Translations under genes and position numbers: made by a program
Assembly: GCA_948144175.1 (NCBI GenBank)
Contig: CANXME010000233.1
Location: 248,001 to 312,000 of the forward strand
DNA: 64,000 nt
Direction: 5' to 3'
Source: Closterium sp. NIES-65
Lineage: Eukaryota > Streptophyta > Zygnematophyceae > Desmidiales > Closteriaceae
Shown: piece after piece, positions 1-9,697 of the stretch
Position numbering within the stretch: the first letter of the stretch is position 1
Layout: every line of letters starts with the position of its first letter
The notes under the pieces: generated by a model
What the model was told of the DNA's origin: nothing
Seen by the model: only the letters and a program-made list of their open reading frames with translations
The model's database searches: none

Positions 1-1355
1 CTGAGGGGGGAGGGGGTCTACCGGGGGGGGAACTGGCACCAGGAAGTCCGGTGGGGGGGGGAGGGAAGGAGTACGGTAGGGGAAGAGGCGGTAGAAGGGG
101 ACTGACTCGTCGAACGTGACGTCCTGGGAGGACAGAACACGACGAGAGGAGGGGTGGTAGAACTGCCACCCTGGAGCGTCAAGGGGGAAGCCAAGGAAGA
201 CACAGGGAGCAGCACGGGGGGACAGCTTGTCCGCAGACAAGTCGCGGACAAACGCCCGAGATCCCCAGACACGGAACGCAGACGCATCGCCGACCTTCCC
301 CGTCCACAGTAACACTGGGGACATCGCGGGCCGAGAGACCCTGGGGTGAAGGTTGAGCTGATGCGCCGCGTACCGAACCGCAAACGGCCACAGAAAATGG
401 GGGGCAGCCGCATGCATCATGGACGTACGAGCGACATCCATGACCATGCCAATGCGGCGCTCAGCAATCCCATTTTGCTGTGGAGAGTCCGGAAGCGTAA
501 AGGTCTGGCGGATCCCCTGTGCACGACAGTAGTCTCGCAGAAGGCGAGAGGAGAACTCCCCACCTCGGTCAGAGTGCAGACGCAGAACAGGAAAGTCCGA
601 GCCGAAGCTCCTCCTGAGCTGGAGACGAGCCTCGCGGATCCAGTCGATCAGCACCTCAGTGACAGCACCCTTGCTGCGCAAGGGGAAGACTGAGGTGTAA
701 CGCGAGTAGTCGTCAACCACCAACAGGAAGTAGCGCTCGTGACCCTGCCCACGGACGGGGGCCGGGCCCCACACGTCCATGTGAAGCGTCTGCAGAGGAG
801 CCTCTGTCGGGGGAAACTGGGAGGAGTGAGGAGCAGCCCTGAGGCGCCCCTCGACACAGGGGACACAGGAAGGTCCTGGTCCCGAAGGAAGGGGAGGGAG
901 AGACTGGGGAAGACCAGAGACAAGGACACGGGAAGCCATGCCCCGAAGACGGGGCAAGGAGGGGTGGCCTAGACGGTGGTGCCACAGAAGAGTCTCGTGA
1001 GACAGGAGGCGACACGAACAGGGGGCAGACTCAAGACCAGACCTGGACACAGCAGCAAATACCTGACCCGACGCTGCTACCTGACCGGACGCGGGGACAG
1101 GAGGAGACTCAGTGGTCAGGGTGTAGAGGCTCGACCCCGGCCGACGCGAGAACGTGGCCAGGTGCCGGCCTGTGCGTGCGTCCGTGCAGTGGGTCACCCG
1201 CTGACTCGCAGGAGTGAACTGGTGAACCCCCGCATCCTGTAGGTCTGCACCACTCACCAAGTTCGTCGAGAACGAGGGGAGGTACAGGCCAGACAGGGTG
1301 CCCGAGAGGGCAGCCGGACACGGGAGGACAGTGGAGAAGTGAGCGAGGACAGGAC
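1..1355 (-). CDS. Copia pol fragment (protease C-terminal part and integrase), element G
   Basis: The minus-strand frame encodes the part of a Copia polyprotein that cuts and joins element cDNA. It starts inside the region after the protease (near 1350), passes the integrase zinc-binding segment (HHRLGHP then CVPCVEG), and enters the catalytic core with HMDVWGP, VVDDYSRYT, a DRGGEF-type motif and QQNGIAERR. It then continues into the conserved GKVGDASAFRVWGSRAF segment and leaves at the window edge. No stop codon was met in the stretch read by eye. There is no start codon of its own, because gag and the protease Asp motif have been deleted upstream. It is highly similar to the integrase of element I. 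Confidence 0.8.
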
Positions 1356-1364
1356 CCCCAGAAG

Positions 1365-2215
1365 GGTCCGGTAGGTGCAGCGGCGGGGCCAGCAGGTGCA
1401 GTTGCGGGGCCGGTAGAAGGGGACGGCAGCCTGGGCGGTCGTGGGCGGCTCACGCTGGGCGGGTGCACGGGCGGCTCGGTGGGCGGCGTAGAGGCAGCTC
1501 ACGGGCGGCTGCGACGGGCGGCTCGCGGGCGTCGGGCGCTAGGGCGCTGGGGCGATGACGGGCGGCGCTCAGGCGTCAGGGCGGGCGGTCGTCAGAGCGC
1601 TAGGGCGGGCGGCGCTCAGGCGTCAGGGCGGGCGGCCGTCAGGGCGCTAGGGCGGGCGGCGCTCAGGCGTCAGGGCGAGCGGCGCACGGGCGCTAGGGCG
1701 GGCGGCCGTCAGGGCGCTAGGGCGGGCTGCGCTCGGGCGCTAGGGCGGGCGGCGCTCGGGTGCTAGGGCGGGCGGCCGACAGGGCGCTAGGGCGGGCGGC
1801 CGTCAGGGCGCTAGGGCGAGCGGCGCACGGGCACTAGGGCGGGCGGCCGTCAGGGCGCTAGGGCGGGCGGCGCTCGGGCGCTAGGGCGGGCGGCGCTCGG
1901 GCGCTAGGGCGGGCGGCCGTCAGGGCGCTAGGGCGGGCGGCCGTCAGGGCGCTAGGGCGAGCGGCGCACGGGCGCTAGGGCGGGCGGCCGTCAGGGCGCT
2001 AGGGCGGGCGGCGCTCGGGCGCTAGGGCGGGCGGCGCTCGGGCGCTAGGGCGGGCGGCCGTCAGGGCGCTAGGGCGGGCGGCGCTCGGGCGCTAGGGCGG
2101 GCGGCGCTCGGGCGCTAGGGCGGGCGGCCGTCAGGGCGCTAGGGCGGGCGGCCGTCAGGGCGCAAGGGCAGCGGCGCTCGGGCGCTAGGGCGGGCGGCCT
2201 TCAGAGCACTAGGGC
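1365..2215 (-). repeat. GC-rich tandem-repeat leader of element G
   Basis: A dense array of short units built on gcgctagggcgggcggc, with variants containing gtcaggg or gctcggg, repeats every 20 to 25 bp. It lies between the primer-binding site and the coding part of G, the same position as the repeat leaders of A, B and I. Frames are open by composition only; no protein is recognisable. Confidence 0.75.
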
Positions 2216-2285
2216 AGATCGAAAAAAAAGAAGTACTAGGGCCCGGAGCGCGCTCCGGGCAGGAAAAAAAGGTTAAGAGGTAGCG

Positions 2286-2333
2286 GTGGTGGGCCCTACG
2301 AACAGTTCCCACAGGGGAACCTGCTCGATACCA
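2286..2333 (-). other. Primer-binding site and post-PBS stem-loop of element G
   Basis: On the minus strand the LTR is followed directly by TGGTATCGAGCAGG (2333-2320), a variant of the initiator-Met primer site used by plant Copia elements. It is followed by the hairpin GTTCCC-CTGT-GGGAAC (2320-2305) and then AGGGCCCACCAC (2297-2286). The same three-part module occurs in A, B and I. Confidence 0.8.
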
Positions 2334-2465
2334 TGTGAGAATAAGCGAACAGGAATGAATGAACTAGCAGTGAAATGAGTACAAGTAGGAAACCCTAGAA
2401 TTGTGTACCCCCTATAGGCTAACCCACTGTAGCCTACACAAGCAGAACATATATAATGTTTGACA
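2334..2465 (-). repeat. 5' LTR of element G (132 bp)
   Basis: On the minus strand it begins TGTCAAACATT and ends TTATTCTCACA, next to the primer site. It is clearly homologous to the 132-bp LTRs of element B and carries the shared segments TAGGCTACAGTGGGTTAGCC and TATAGGGGGTACACAATTC. Confidence 0.85.
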
Positions 2466-2579
2466 GGGCACCGTCGCGTGCCACGGGGCGCACGACGGGC
2501 AAGTTTAGGGCACCGTCGTGTGCCACGGGGCGCACGACGGGCAGGGCACCGTCGCGTGCCACGGGGCGCGCGACGGGCA
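2466..2579. repeat. Three 36-bp repeats, each a hairpin
   Basis: Three copies of a 36-bp unit lie at 2466-2501, 2508-2543 and 2544-2579, with a 6-bp spacer after the first. Each unit begins and ends with gggca and holds a 12-bp stem (CCGTCGTGTGCC with GGCGCACGACGG in unit 2) around a 4-base loop. Unit 1 abuts the LTR of G, whose target duplication is the gggca at the unit edge. The array belongs to the internal region of element H. Confidence 0.8.
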
Positions 2580-2957
2580 GAGAAGATGTCACTCGCCACC
2601 CGGGGGCGGGATAGGATGAAAATCGCCACGCGCCCGAGGCGCGCGACCGGAAAAAACAGCAGCGGAAGCATAAGGCGGGCCCACAGGCCAGGACGAAACA
2701 CGCTCTAATGCCATGTTAGAATCTTAACATAAGTGGTAGTTGAGATTTAAGGCGGGCCTAGGCTTAGTAGCCTAGGCCAAGAGGAAGACGAGGAGTTTGT
2801 GCCAAGGTGAGAGTGGCGAGAGAATTGGAAAGGTGAATGTTCACTATAGTGATAGGGTACATATAGTAAACAGAGCATACAAAGAAGGTGCACCACCAAC
2901 AGTTTACAATAACTACACTAAACTACAGCTACAGGCAGTTACATATAAATTCTGACA
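2580..2957 (-). mobile_element. LTR-element H: LTR, primer site and start of internal region
   Basis: The LTR at 2714-2957 reads TGTTAGAAT on the left and ATTCTGACA on the right, near-perfect terminal inverted bases. On the minus strand it is followed by TGGCATTAGAGCG (2713-2701), an initiator-Met-like primer site, so 2466-2713 is the start of the internal region of H before G interrupts it. The LTR carries a perfect 10-bp hairpin (GGCCTAGGCT at 2755-2764, AGCCTAGGCC at 2769-2778). H is inserted in the protease fragment of D2. No H coding sequence is in the window. Confidence 0.65.
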
Positions 2958-3237
2958 AGGTGTGCCGAGGAGAGCAGGTTGTACTGCAGATTGGGAACGA
3001 CTATTACATCGCCGATATGGATGGTGAAGCGAGTGTCTTCGACTTCAAGGCAAATTTCTCCGATGGCGTAAGCCTTGAGGCGTCTGTTGTTAGCGACGGT
3101 GATTTCGCATGGCCGCCGCATGTGCCTTGAGCCATAGTGATGCAGATTTGTGATGTATTGAGTAGTTTTATAAAGAGTTTGTTCTGAAAAGAACAGGGAC
3201 TTGACAGGCCTTATCATCCACTCTAGCTCTCATACCA
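2958..3237 (-). pseudogene. Copia protease-region remnant (element D2)
   Basis: The minus-strand translation gives RRPCEITVANNRRLKAY, then GEICLEVEDTRFTI and VPNLQYNLLSSAHL, the segment just after the active site of a Copia protease. It matches the same segment of element D (about 52780-52950). It is joined, with no gag between, to a short leader and the primer site TGGTATGAGAGC (3237-3226), so gag was deleted. The other end is cut by the LTR of H. Confidence 0.75.
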
Positions 3238-3491
3238 TGCTGATATAACGAAATGATCAAAGTGGATAGAATAAGTCTGCTAAGTTTAAATAGGATACAA
3301 TGAAGTCTTAGTGGTGACCTAGTTGATAAAGTTGAAAGAGAACAAGATGGTTATAAGATAGAAGTAAGAGAGATTAAATAGAAAAACTAGCTAGCCATGT
3401 ACTCAGAGGGGTACATCCCTTATTAATTGTATTGCATCACTACAGTAACCACCTTCGGGAATGTTATAATAACCTTTCGGTTAATCCAACA
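3238..3491 (-). repeat. LTR of element D2 (254 bp)
   Basis: Plus-strand ends are TGCTGATATAACG and TTAATCCAACA; the primer site lies immediately left. It shares AACTAGCTAGCCATGTACTC and CACTACAGTAACCACC with the LTRs of element D, but lacks a central segment of roughly 190 bp that D has. Confidence 0.75.
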
Positions 3492-3740
3492 GCTACATTC
3501 CCTTATTAACAGTAATACGGGTATCGCCACAGCAACAGTGACCACCAGTATTGCTATACGTACGATTACCTTATCGCAGCCTGTAACATCTGATACGATT
3601 GCGACAGTTGAAGCATGTCGCAACCTCCTGGTCCAGGTCGGTCAACAGGCGCGACGATTGACCCGCGACTGTTGACCCGCGTGCCCTATATGGACTAACG
3701 CGGTATTGATACAAGGGTTTCTTCGCTGGTAGCAGGTGCG
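3492..3740. repeat. Diverged D-type LTR remnant
   Basis: No gene. Segments such as gaccgcgactgttgaccc-like text, ccctatatggactaacgcg and attgatacaagggtttcttc resemble the central part of the D LTR (about 54900-54990), so this is probably a degraded LTR piece. Confidence 0.45.
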
Positions 3741-3783
3741 ATTAGGCTCCACCTCCTAGAATGCTAAAATCGATTTTGCCTTA

Positions 3784-3932
3784 GGGCATTTCCCTATCCT
3801 CCTATCAAGAAAACCTCCTATCAAGCTCTCACTGGAAAATTCCCTAAACCCAAAATCTCTCGCTACTTTTACCAGGCAAAAGGTACAATCTTGATAGGAG
3901 GTTTCTTGATAGGAGGCCGTAGGAATACGCCC
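3784..3932. mobile_element. PIF/Harbinger-like MITE (149 bp)
   Basis: A small non-coding element with inverted ends. The left end begins GGGCATTTCCC; the right end, reversed, begins GGGCGTATTCC. Further in, both arms carry two copies of CCTCCTATCAAG (3798-3825, and 3890-3916 inverted), so 27 of 28 inner bases pair. It is flanked by TTA on both sides (3781-3783 and 3933-3935), the target duplication typical of PIF/Harbinger. It has no coding capacity. Confidence 0.6.
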
Positions 3933-5024
3933 TTATTCTAACACCCTGGAAAATCAGGATTCTTAATAAAGTATGCCATGGAGAATCAGGGGGTTTACAA
4001 AAAAAAAAAATTCCCCCCTGATGCATCGTCGTGGCCTAAACAGAATCTGAGGGACTGTTCAATATTAGCCTATGCCTTATTATTTCAATCATTCTTACTG
4101 GTGTAACTTACAGCTGTTGTTACCAAAAGACAATAATAAACTCTCCAAGTCATTTCAAGGTCAGCGGGTGCTATAATGAAAGCCTCTCGTATGAGAACGT
4201 GGCGCAAATATGAAGGATTTCAGATGCGGTGAGAACTGTTCATGTAGTCTCGCGTTGCGACCCCCAGACCGTGACTAATTCGAGTCTCCTCTTGCTCAAT
4301 GAAACCCAGGGTTGTTCGCCGCGCACAGAGACCAGCCCTTGCCCCCGTTAGTGCAACGCGGGTTTGCCCTGCCCAGGGCCATTCGAACCGAGCCACCCAT
4401 GTATGAAGCGCTCATAACGAGGGCCGCATCAGATTCACCTGCACGCATCAACCAACCCACTTTCTCCACGTGGCTCAACTGCTGCTTGCGCGCTCGTTCA
4501 CACCACCCTCCACCGCCCAGCTACCCCTGCCCCGCCCTCCGCACTTGACTCTCGTCCGCGCGCCCTTGACAATCACCCAGCCCGACGTTGCGCATCTGGC
4601 CGCAAGCTGGCGGAGTTGGGGGTTGGGCGGAGCGCAAGTCCGCAGCAGAGGCGAGAAGGGCAGGTGTGTCCCGTCCCGTCACTTGCCTTCACCCTCCACC
4701 CGTGCCTCGCACTAACTCATTCACTGAAGCAACCCTTGGATGGTAGTAAGCCTTAGCTCTTGGAGACTTTCACGTCAACCATGGCGCACTACGATTGAGA
4801 ATTTCATTCAGGCACTGACACAGATGGAGACGGGACCGAGCTTGGCACTGGAAAGGCAACGAGGCATTCTGACGCTGTGTGACTGTTGACTCTGAAGGGC
4901 GTACGCCGTGCTAGTTTGCATATTATCAAACTAAGCGCGTTTAACCGACCTGTACACACTAGCGTCCAAGCCACTTGGAATTTCGTGCAGACCCGCGTGC
5001 AGCCGCCTTGCCACGCCGTCGGCG
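3933..5024. other. Intergenic region upstream of the TULP gene
   Basis: No gene is supported. It holds an A-rich-loop hairpin (ATCAGGGGG at 3985-3993 with CCCCCTGAT at 4014-4022) and ordinary mixed sequence. The last few hundred bases should contain the promoter and 5' UTR of the TULP gene, but no TATA box or other element could be assigned with confidence. Confidence 0.5.
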
Positions 5025-8000
5025 ATGGGGCCCCTGACGGGCGTGGGGTGCTTCGCCATGCGCGCCGGCGCGCGGTCGGGATACAGCAGTCAGGCGGGGC
5101 GAGCTGGTAATGCGGCGGACGAGGCGGAGGTTTCTAAGTGGTCGTCGCTGCCGCCCGAGCTGCTGCGCGAGGTGATCGCGCGGCTGGAGGAGGACGACCG
5201 CGACTGGCCGCAACGTCGCAGCGTCGTCGCGTGCGCCGGTGTCTGCAAGGCGTGGCGCGAAATGACTCGGTGCGCACACACCCCCGCCCTGCTCCCCTTT
5301 CCCCCTTCTCCCTCCCCTCCTTCGCCCCATTGTAGCTCTTGTGAGTTTCAAGTATTCGTCTCTCCCGTATGTTCCCTGTTGTCTCTCCGAAGGCTTTCGT
5401 GCCTGCGCGCGTCGAGGCGTATTTATTTTGAAACTCTAGTCCATTCCCACATTCCTATGCCCCCCTACCTCCTCCTCTCCCACCCGCGCTGCTTCTCTCG
5501 CTACCGCCCAACATTCTTCCTCCCCCGCGCGTCCGCCCCCACCGCTCCATCACATCTCTCCCCACGTTCCACCGCATTCTCCCTCGACCTTCCCCTTCTG
5601 CCCTCGCTCCACCCCTTTCCCCTCCCCTCTCCCCGTCCCCTACGTGCCCCGCCACTGGGGGCGCAGCGATCTGCTGCAGTCGGTGGGGTCGTTCGAGGCG
5701 GGGCAGATCTCCTTCCCCGACGAGCTGCGCCGCCCGGGTCCGCGGGAGCGCAGCGTGGAGTGTTTCATCCGCCGCAGCCGCAAGACGGGCACCTTCACGC
5801 TCTTCCTCGGCGTTCCTCCCGCGCCCACCGAGACTGGCAAGTTCCTCATGGCGGCGCGCAAGTGCGGCTGGCGCCCCTCCAGGTACGCCCTCGCCGCCGC
5901 GAGTGGGGGGGAGGTGGGGTAGTGGGGGGGGGTTGGGCGCGGGTGGTGCGAGAAGCGGATGGCAGCGGCCGCCGTGTTGCGGGGGACGTGAGTTCTCATC
6001 CGCATGCTCGCTAATGCGCTATGTCTTCGTCCGTTCCGCCACTTTAACTTGTTTCTTGTTCCCTTCGTCCGTACATTTTTTCCCATGTTGTGTTCTCTTC
6101 CGCTTTCGCCTTGCTGGCGCCCCCTTCCCCTCCTTCCTCCCACATCCCCGTTCCCTCCCTCTCCCCATCGGTACGCAGCATGGAGTACATCGTCTCGCTG
6201 GATCCGCGCGACTTCTCGCGATCGCGCTCGTCGTTCGTCGGTCGCCTGCGCGCCAACTTCCTCTCCACGCGCTTCGCCATCTACGAGTCGCCCAACGAGG
6301 CCAGTCCCGCGCCCACCCCCCTTCTCTCTCCCCGCCCCGTCCAACCCTCTCGCCCTGCCTTTGCTCTCGCCGTCTGCTCGGACGCGCCTCGAGTCACGTG
6401 CTTTGCGCGGCCTACGCCACTCGCCCGCACTCCCACCACGCCGTTCCTCGCCATGCCATCTCCCTCCACCACCCCTGCTTGCTTTCCTCGCACCATCTTC
6501 TCAACCTTCCTCCCTTTCCTCCTCTCACCCCCTCTCACCCTCTCGCCTCCCCCCAGCAGCCCGTGAACCCGGTGTGTTCGCCACCCATCGCCAGCAGCAA
6601 GGTGCATCCCGGCTACAGCCCGCTCCTCGCGCCCTCGCCCGCGCCCTCGCTCGCGCTCCCCGACGCCTCTGCGAGCGGCAGCGGCAGCAGCAGCAGCCGG
6701 TGGCTGACGGCCAGCGCGTCGTCGCTCTCCGCCGCCAAGAGCCCAGACTTCACTACCGCCTCCGCCTCCGCGTCCTCGTCCGCGTCGTCCTCCGCGTCGT
6801 CGGCGCTGCGCCCGTCGTTCCTCTCCTCCTCCTTCGACGCCAGCAACGGCGGGCTCTCCGCGCTGCTCTCCTCCCCCTCCACCTCCTGCGCGCCCGCCGT
6901 CTGCCACAAGCCCTCCGCCGCCACGCTCTCCCCGTGTCTCTCCCCCGCGCCCTCCGCGCTGCCCCTCGACGGCCCCGTCGTGTCCGTCGCCTACGCGCTC
7001 AACGTGCTCGGCGCGCGCGGGCCGCGCCGCATCCTCTGCACGCTGCACCACGTGCCAGCTGGCGCCACGGGATTGGCCGGCGACGACGACGGATCCGGAA
7101 AGAGCAACGATGCTGACGGGGCGGGCCCGCGAGCAGCGGGGATGGCGGGTGGGGGGGGAGGCGGCGTGGAGATCTCGCTGGACGGCGGGTTGATGGGCGC
7201 CGCTGCGGAGTCGGCGGCGAGCCAAGGCATGGCGGGGCTGTCGCCGCCGCCCCTCTCGCTGGGGGAAAGCGCCACCCCGTCGCGCCCCCTCCCCGCGCAG
7301 CGCTCTCTCGCGTCTCCCGCGTTCACTCCGCCGTCGGTGTCGTCCTCCTCGCTGCTCTCCTCGCTGCCCGCCTTCACTCTCTCCGACTCCTCCCCCGCCC
7401 TCTCCTCCCCTGCGCCCTCCTCCCCCTTCACCCCCGCGCTCGCCAGCTCCCCGCGCTCGTTGCTCAGGCCCGCGGGCAGCAGCAGTGTGGGTGGCTCCGC
7501 GCGGCACGTGGGGCGGTCGTTGTTGGGGCAGAGGCAGGGCGCGGCGGAGGAGGTGGAGGAGGGTGCGGAGGGGGAGGACGGGGACGCCATGGACGCGACT
7601 GCCGCGCTCGCGCCCACACCGCCCTTCGGGTCGCCCGCCTTCGCTCCCACCGCCTCGCTCTCACCCGTCCTCCCCTCCTCCACCGCCTCCCCCGCCCCGC
7701 CAGAAGCCGACCTTCTTCCGCCAGCCGTGCTGCCGCTGTGTGCGGCGCCAGACGCGTGCGAGTGTCGGCAGTGCGGCGGGCGGCACAGACACGCGGCGGG
7801 GCAGGTGGGGGGCGAGCAGGCGCTGCTGGCGGAGCCCATGATCCTGAGGAACAAGCCGCCCCGCTGGCACGAACAGCTGCAGGTGCGCTGGGGGCAGGCA
7901 GGGCGCGGGGCAGGGAGGGCGGAGTGCAGTGAGGGCGGAGTGCAGTGAGGGCGGAGTGCAGTGAGGGCGGAGTGCAGTGAGGGCGGAGTGCAGTGAGGGC

Positions 8001-9697
8001 GGAGTGCAGTGAGGGCGGAGTGCAGTGAGGGCGGAGTGCAGCGAGGGCGGAGTGCAGCGAGGGCGGAGTGCAGCGAGGGCGGAGTGCAGCGAGGGCGGAG
8101 TGCAGCGAGGGCGGAGTGCAGCGAGGGCGGAGTGCAGCGAGGGCGGAGTGCAGCGAGGGCGGAGTGCAGCGAGGGCGGAGTGCAGCGAGGGCGGAGTGCA
8201 GCGAGGGCGGAGTGCAGCGAGGGCGGAGTGCAGCGAGGGCGGAGTGCAGCGAGGGCGGAGTGCAGCGAGGGCGGAGTGCAGCGAGGGCGGAGTGCAGCGA
8301 GGGCGGAGTGCAGCGAGGGCGGAGTGCAGCGAGGGCGGAGTGCAGCGAGGGCGGAGTGCAGCGAGGGCGGAGTGCAGCGAGGGCGGAGTGCAGCGAGGGC
8401 GGAGTGCAGCGAGGGCGGAGTGCAGCGAGGGCGGAGTGCAGCGAGGGCGGAGTGCAGCGAGGGCGGAGTGCAGCGAGGGCGGAGTGCAGCGAGGGCGGAG
8501 TGCAGCGAGGGCGGAGTGCAGCGAGGGCGGAGTGCAGCGAGGGCGGAGTGCAGCGAGGGCGGAGTGCAGCGAGGGCGGAGTGCAGCGAGGGCGGAGTGCA
8601 GCGAGGGCGGAGTGCAGCGAGGGCGGAGTGCAGCGAGGGCGGAGTGCAGCGAGGGCGGAGTGCAGCGAGGGCGGAGTGCAGCGAGGGCGGAGTGCAGCGA
8701 GGGCGGAGTGCAGCGAGGGCGGAGTGCAGCGAGGGCGGAGTGCAGCGAGGGCGGAGTGCAGCGAGGGCGGAGTGCAGCGAGGGCGGAGTGCAGCGAGGGC
8801 GGAGTGCAGCGAGGGCGGAGTGCAGCGAGGGCGGAGTGCAGCGAGGGCGGAGTGCAGCGAGGGCGGAGTGCAGCGAGGGCGGAGTGCAGCGAGGGCGGAG
8901 TGCAGCGAGGGCGGAGTGCAGCGAGGGCGGAGTGCAGCGAGGGCGGAGTGCAGCGAGGGCGGAGTGCAGCGAGGCGGGAGTGCAGCGAGGGGGGAGTGCA
9001 GTGAGGGTGGAGTGCAGTGAGGGCGCTGCGTGTGTTGGTGCTCTAACTTGTCTGCTTGCCTCAACTGTGGCTCAACTCCTGTGTGCGTGTGTGGATGGGT
9101 GTGGTGCGTGGCTGTGTGTGTGTGTGCATGCGTGCGTGTGTGTGTGTGCGTGTGGGTGCGTGTGGGTGTGTGTGGGTGTGTGTGGGTGCGTGTGGGTGGC
9201 GTGGGTGTGGGTATGGGGGTTGGGTTGGAGGTTGGGGTGGGGATGGGGTTGTTTGTGTGGTTGTGGGTGGGTGTGGGTGGGCGGAAATGTGTGCATGTGC
9301 ACGTGGCATGTGAGTGTCCACATGTGCGCATGCATGGCAGTGTTGGTGTCTCAACTTCCGGGGCCGGGTGACAGTGGCGTCGGTGAAGAACTTTCAGCTG
9401 ATAGAGGGCAATGCGGGGGGGGCGGTGGACGATGCGGACAAGCCGGTGCTGCTGCAGTTTGGCAAGATCGGCAAGGACGTCTTCACCATGGACTACCGCT
9501 ATCCGCTCTCCGCCTTCCAGGTACGCCCAAACCCTCTCCGCCTTCTCCGCCTTCCAGGTAACGGGTTTGCGCAAGGCTTTCGGATGAATGTGCTGAAACA
9601 TACCTGACCCTGCCTCCACATGCGCCACTGTCCCTTGTGCGTGCAGGCCTTTGCCATCTGTCTGAGCAGCTTCGACACCAAAGTAGCCTGCGAGTGA
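5025..9697 (+). CDS. TULP: F-box Tubby-like protein (plant TULP type), six exons
   Basis: Exons: 5025-5269, 5667-5882, 6179-6299, 6557-7882, 9341-9520 and 9647-9697. The total of 2139 nt is in frame at every junction and gives 712 residues. Residues 38-82 form an F-box ([14 protein letters not shown] then VCKAWREM), expected to bind SKP1 in an SCF ubiquitin ligase. A Tubby domain follows: [105 protein letters not shown], and the typical terminal [13 protein letters not shown]. Tubby domains bind membrane phosphoinositides. The protein is much longer than usual plant TULPs (about 360-450 aa) because exon 4 carries two Ser/Ala/Pro/Gly-rich insertions (about residues 215-332 and 361-620) on either side of one core strand. 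Introns are GT-AG except intron 3, which seems to be GC-AG. Neighbours are all mobile elements. Confidence 0.9.
6300..6556 (+). other. TULP intron 3, apparent GC-AG intron
   Basis: Reading frame and family alignment place the exon end after CCCAACGAG. The next bases are GCCAGT, not GT, and the acceptor CCCCCCAG ends at 6556. A GT two codons on (6304) would break the frame at every nearby acceptor. GC donors exist as a minority class in plants and algae. Confidence 0.55.
7915..9027 (+). repeat. 16-bp minisatellite in TULP intron 4 (about 69 copies)
   Basis: The unit GAGGGCGGAGTGCAGC repeats head to tail with almost no change. The first eight or so units and the last ones carry T in place of the final C, and single-base variants occur near 8973-9010. 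It begins about 30 bp after the intron 4 donor. Because 16 is not a multiple of 3 and the unit lacks stops, long spurious open frames appear in all frames. Confidence 0.95.
9078..9300 (+). repeat. GT-rich simple sequence in TULP intron 4
   Basis: Degenerate (GT)n and (GTGGGT)n sequence fills most of the space between the minisatellite and the exon 5 acceptor at 9340. Confidence 0.85.

Larger units (their letters stand above)
1..2465 (-). mobile_element. Copia element G (short-LTR family), truncated by the window edge
   Basis: This is the 5' part of a minus-strand Copia retrotransposon. Reading on the minus strand, the order is LTR (2465-2334), primer-binding site, stem-loop, GC-rich repeat leader, then protease/integrase coding sequence running off the left edge. 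The layout matches elements A, B and I of this window, but the whole gag region is missing: the leader runs straight into sequence equivalent to the protease C-terminal part. The base run gggca just right of the LTR is the expected 5-bp target duplication, and its partner lies outside the window. G sits inside the internal region of element H. Confidence 0.85.

Noticed and set aside
6281-7507. Arg/Gly-rich antisense frames over TULP exons 3-4
   Set aside because: Complement of Ser/Pro/Ala-rich coding DNA; no domain.
7915-9027. CRISPR-like array
   Set aside because: Repeats are 16 bp, directly adjoining with no spacers, in an intron of a eukaryotic gene.
8009-9561. Long open frames (330-500 codons) of repeated Arg-Ala-Glu-Cys-Ser-Glu-Gly-Gly units
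   Set aside because: They are produced by the 16-bp minisatellite in TULP intron 4, open in all three frames; no codon constraint and no family similarity.
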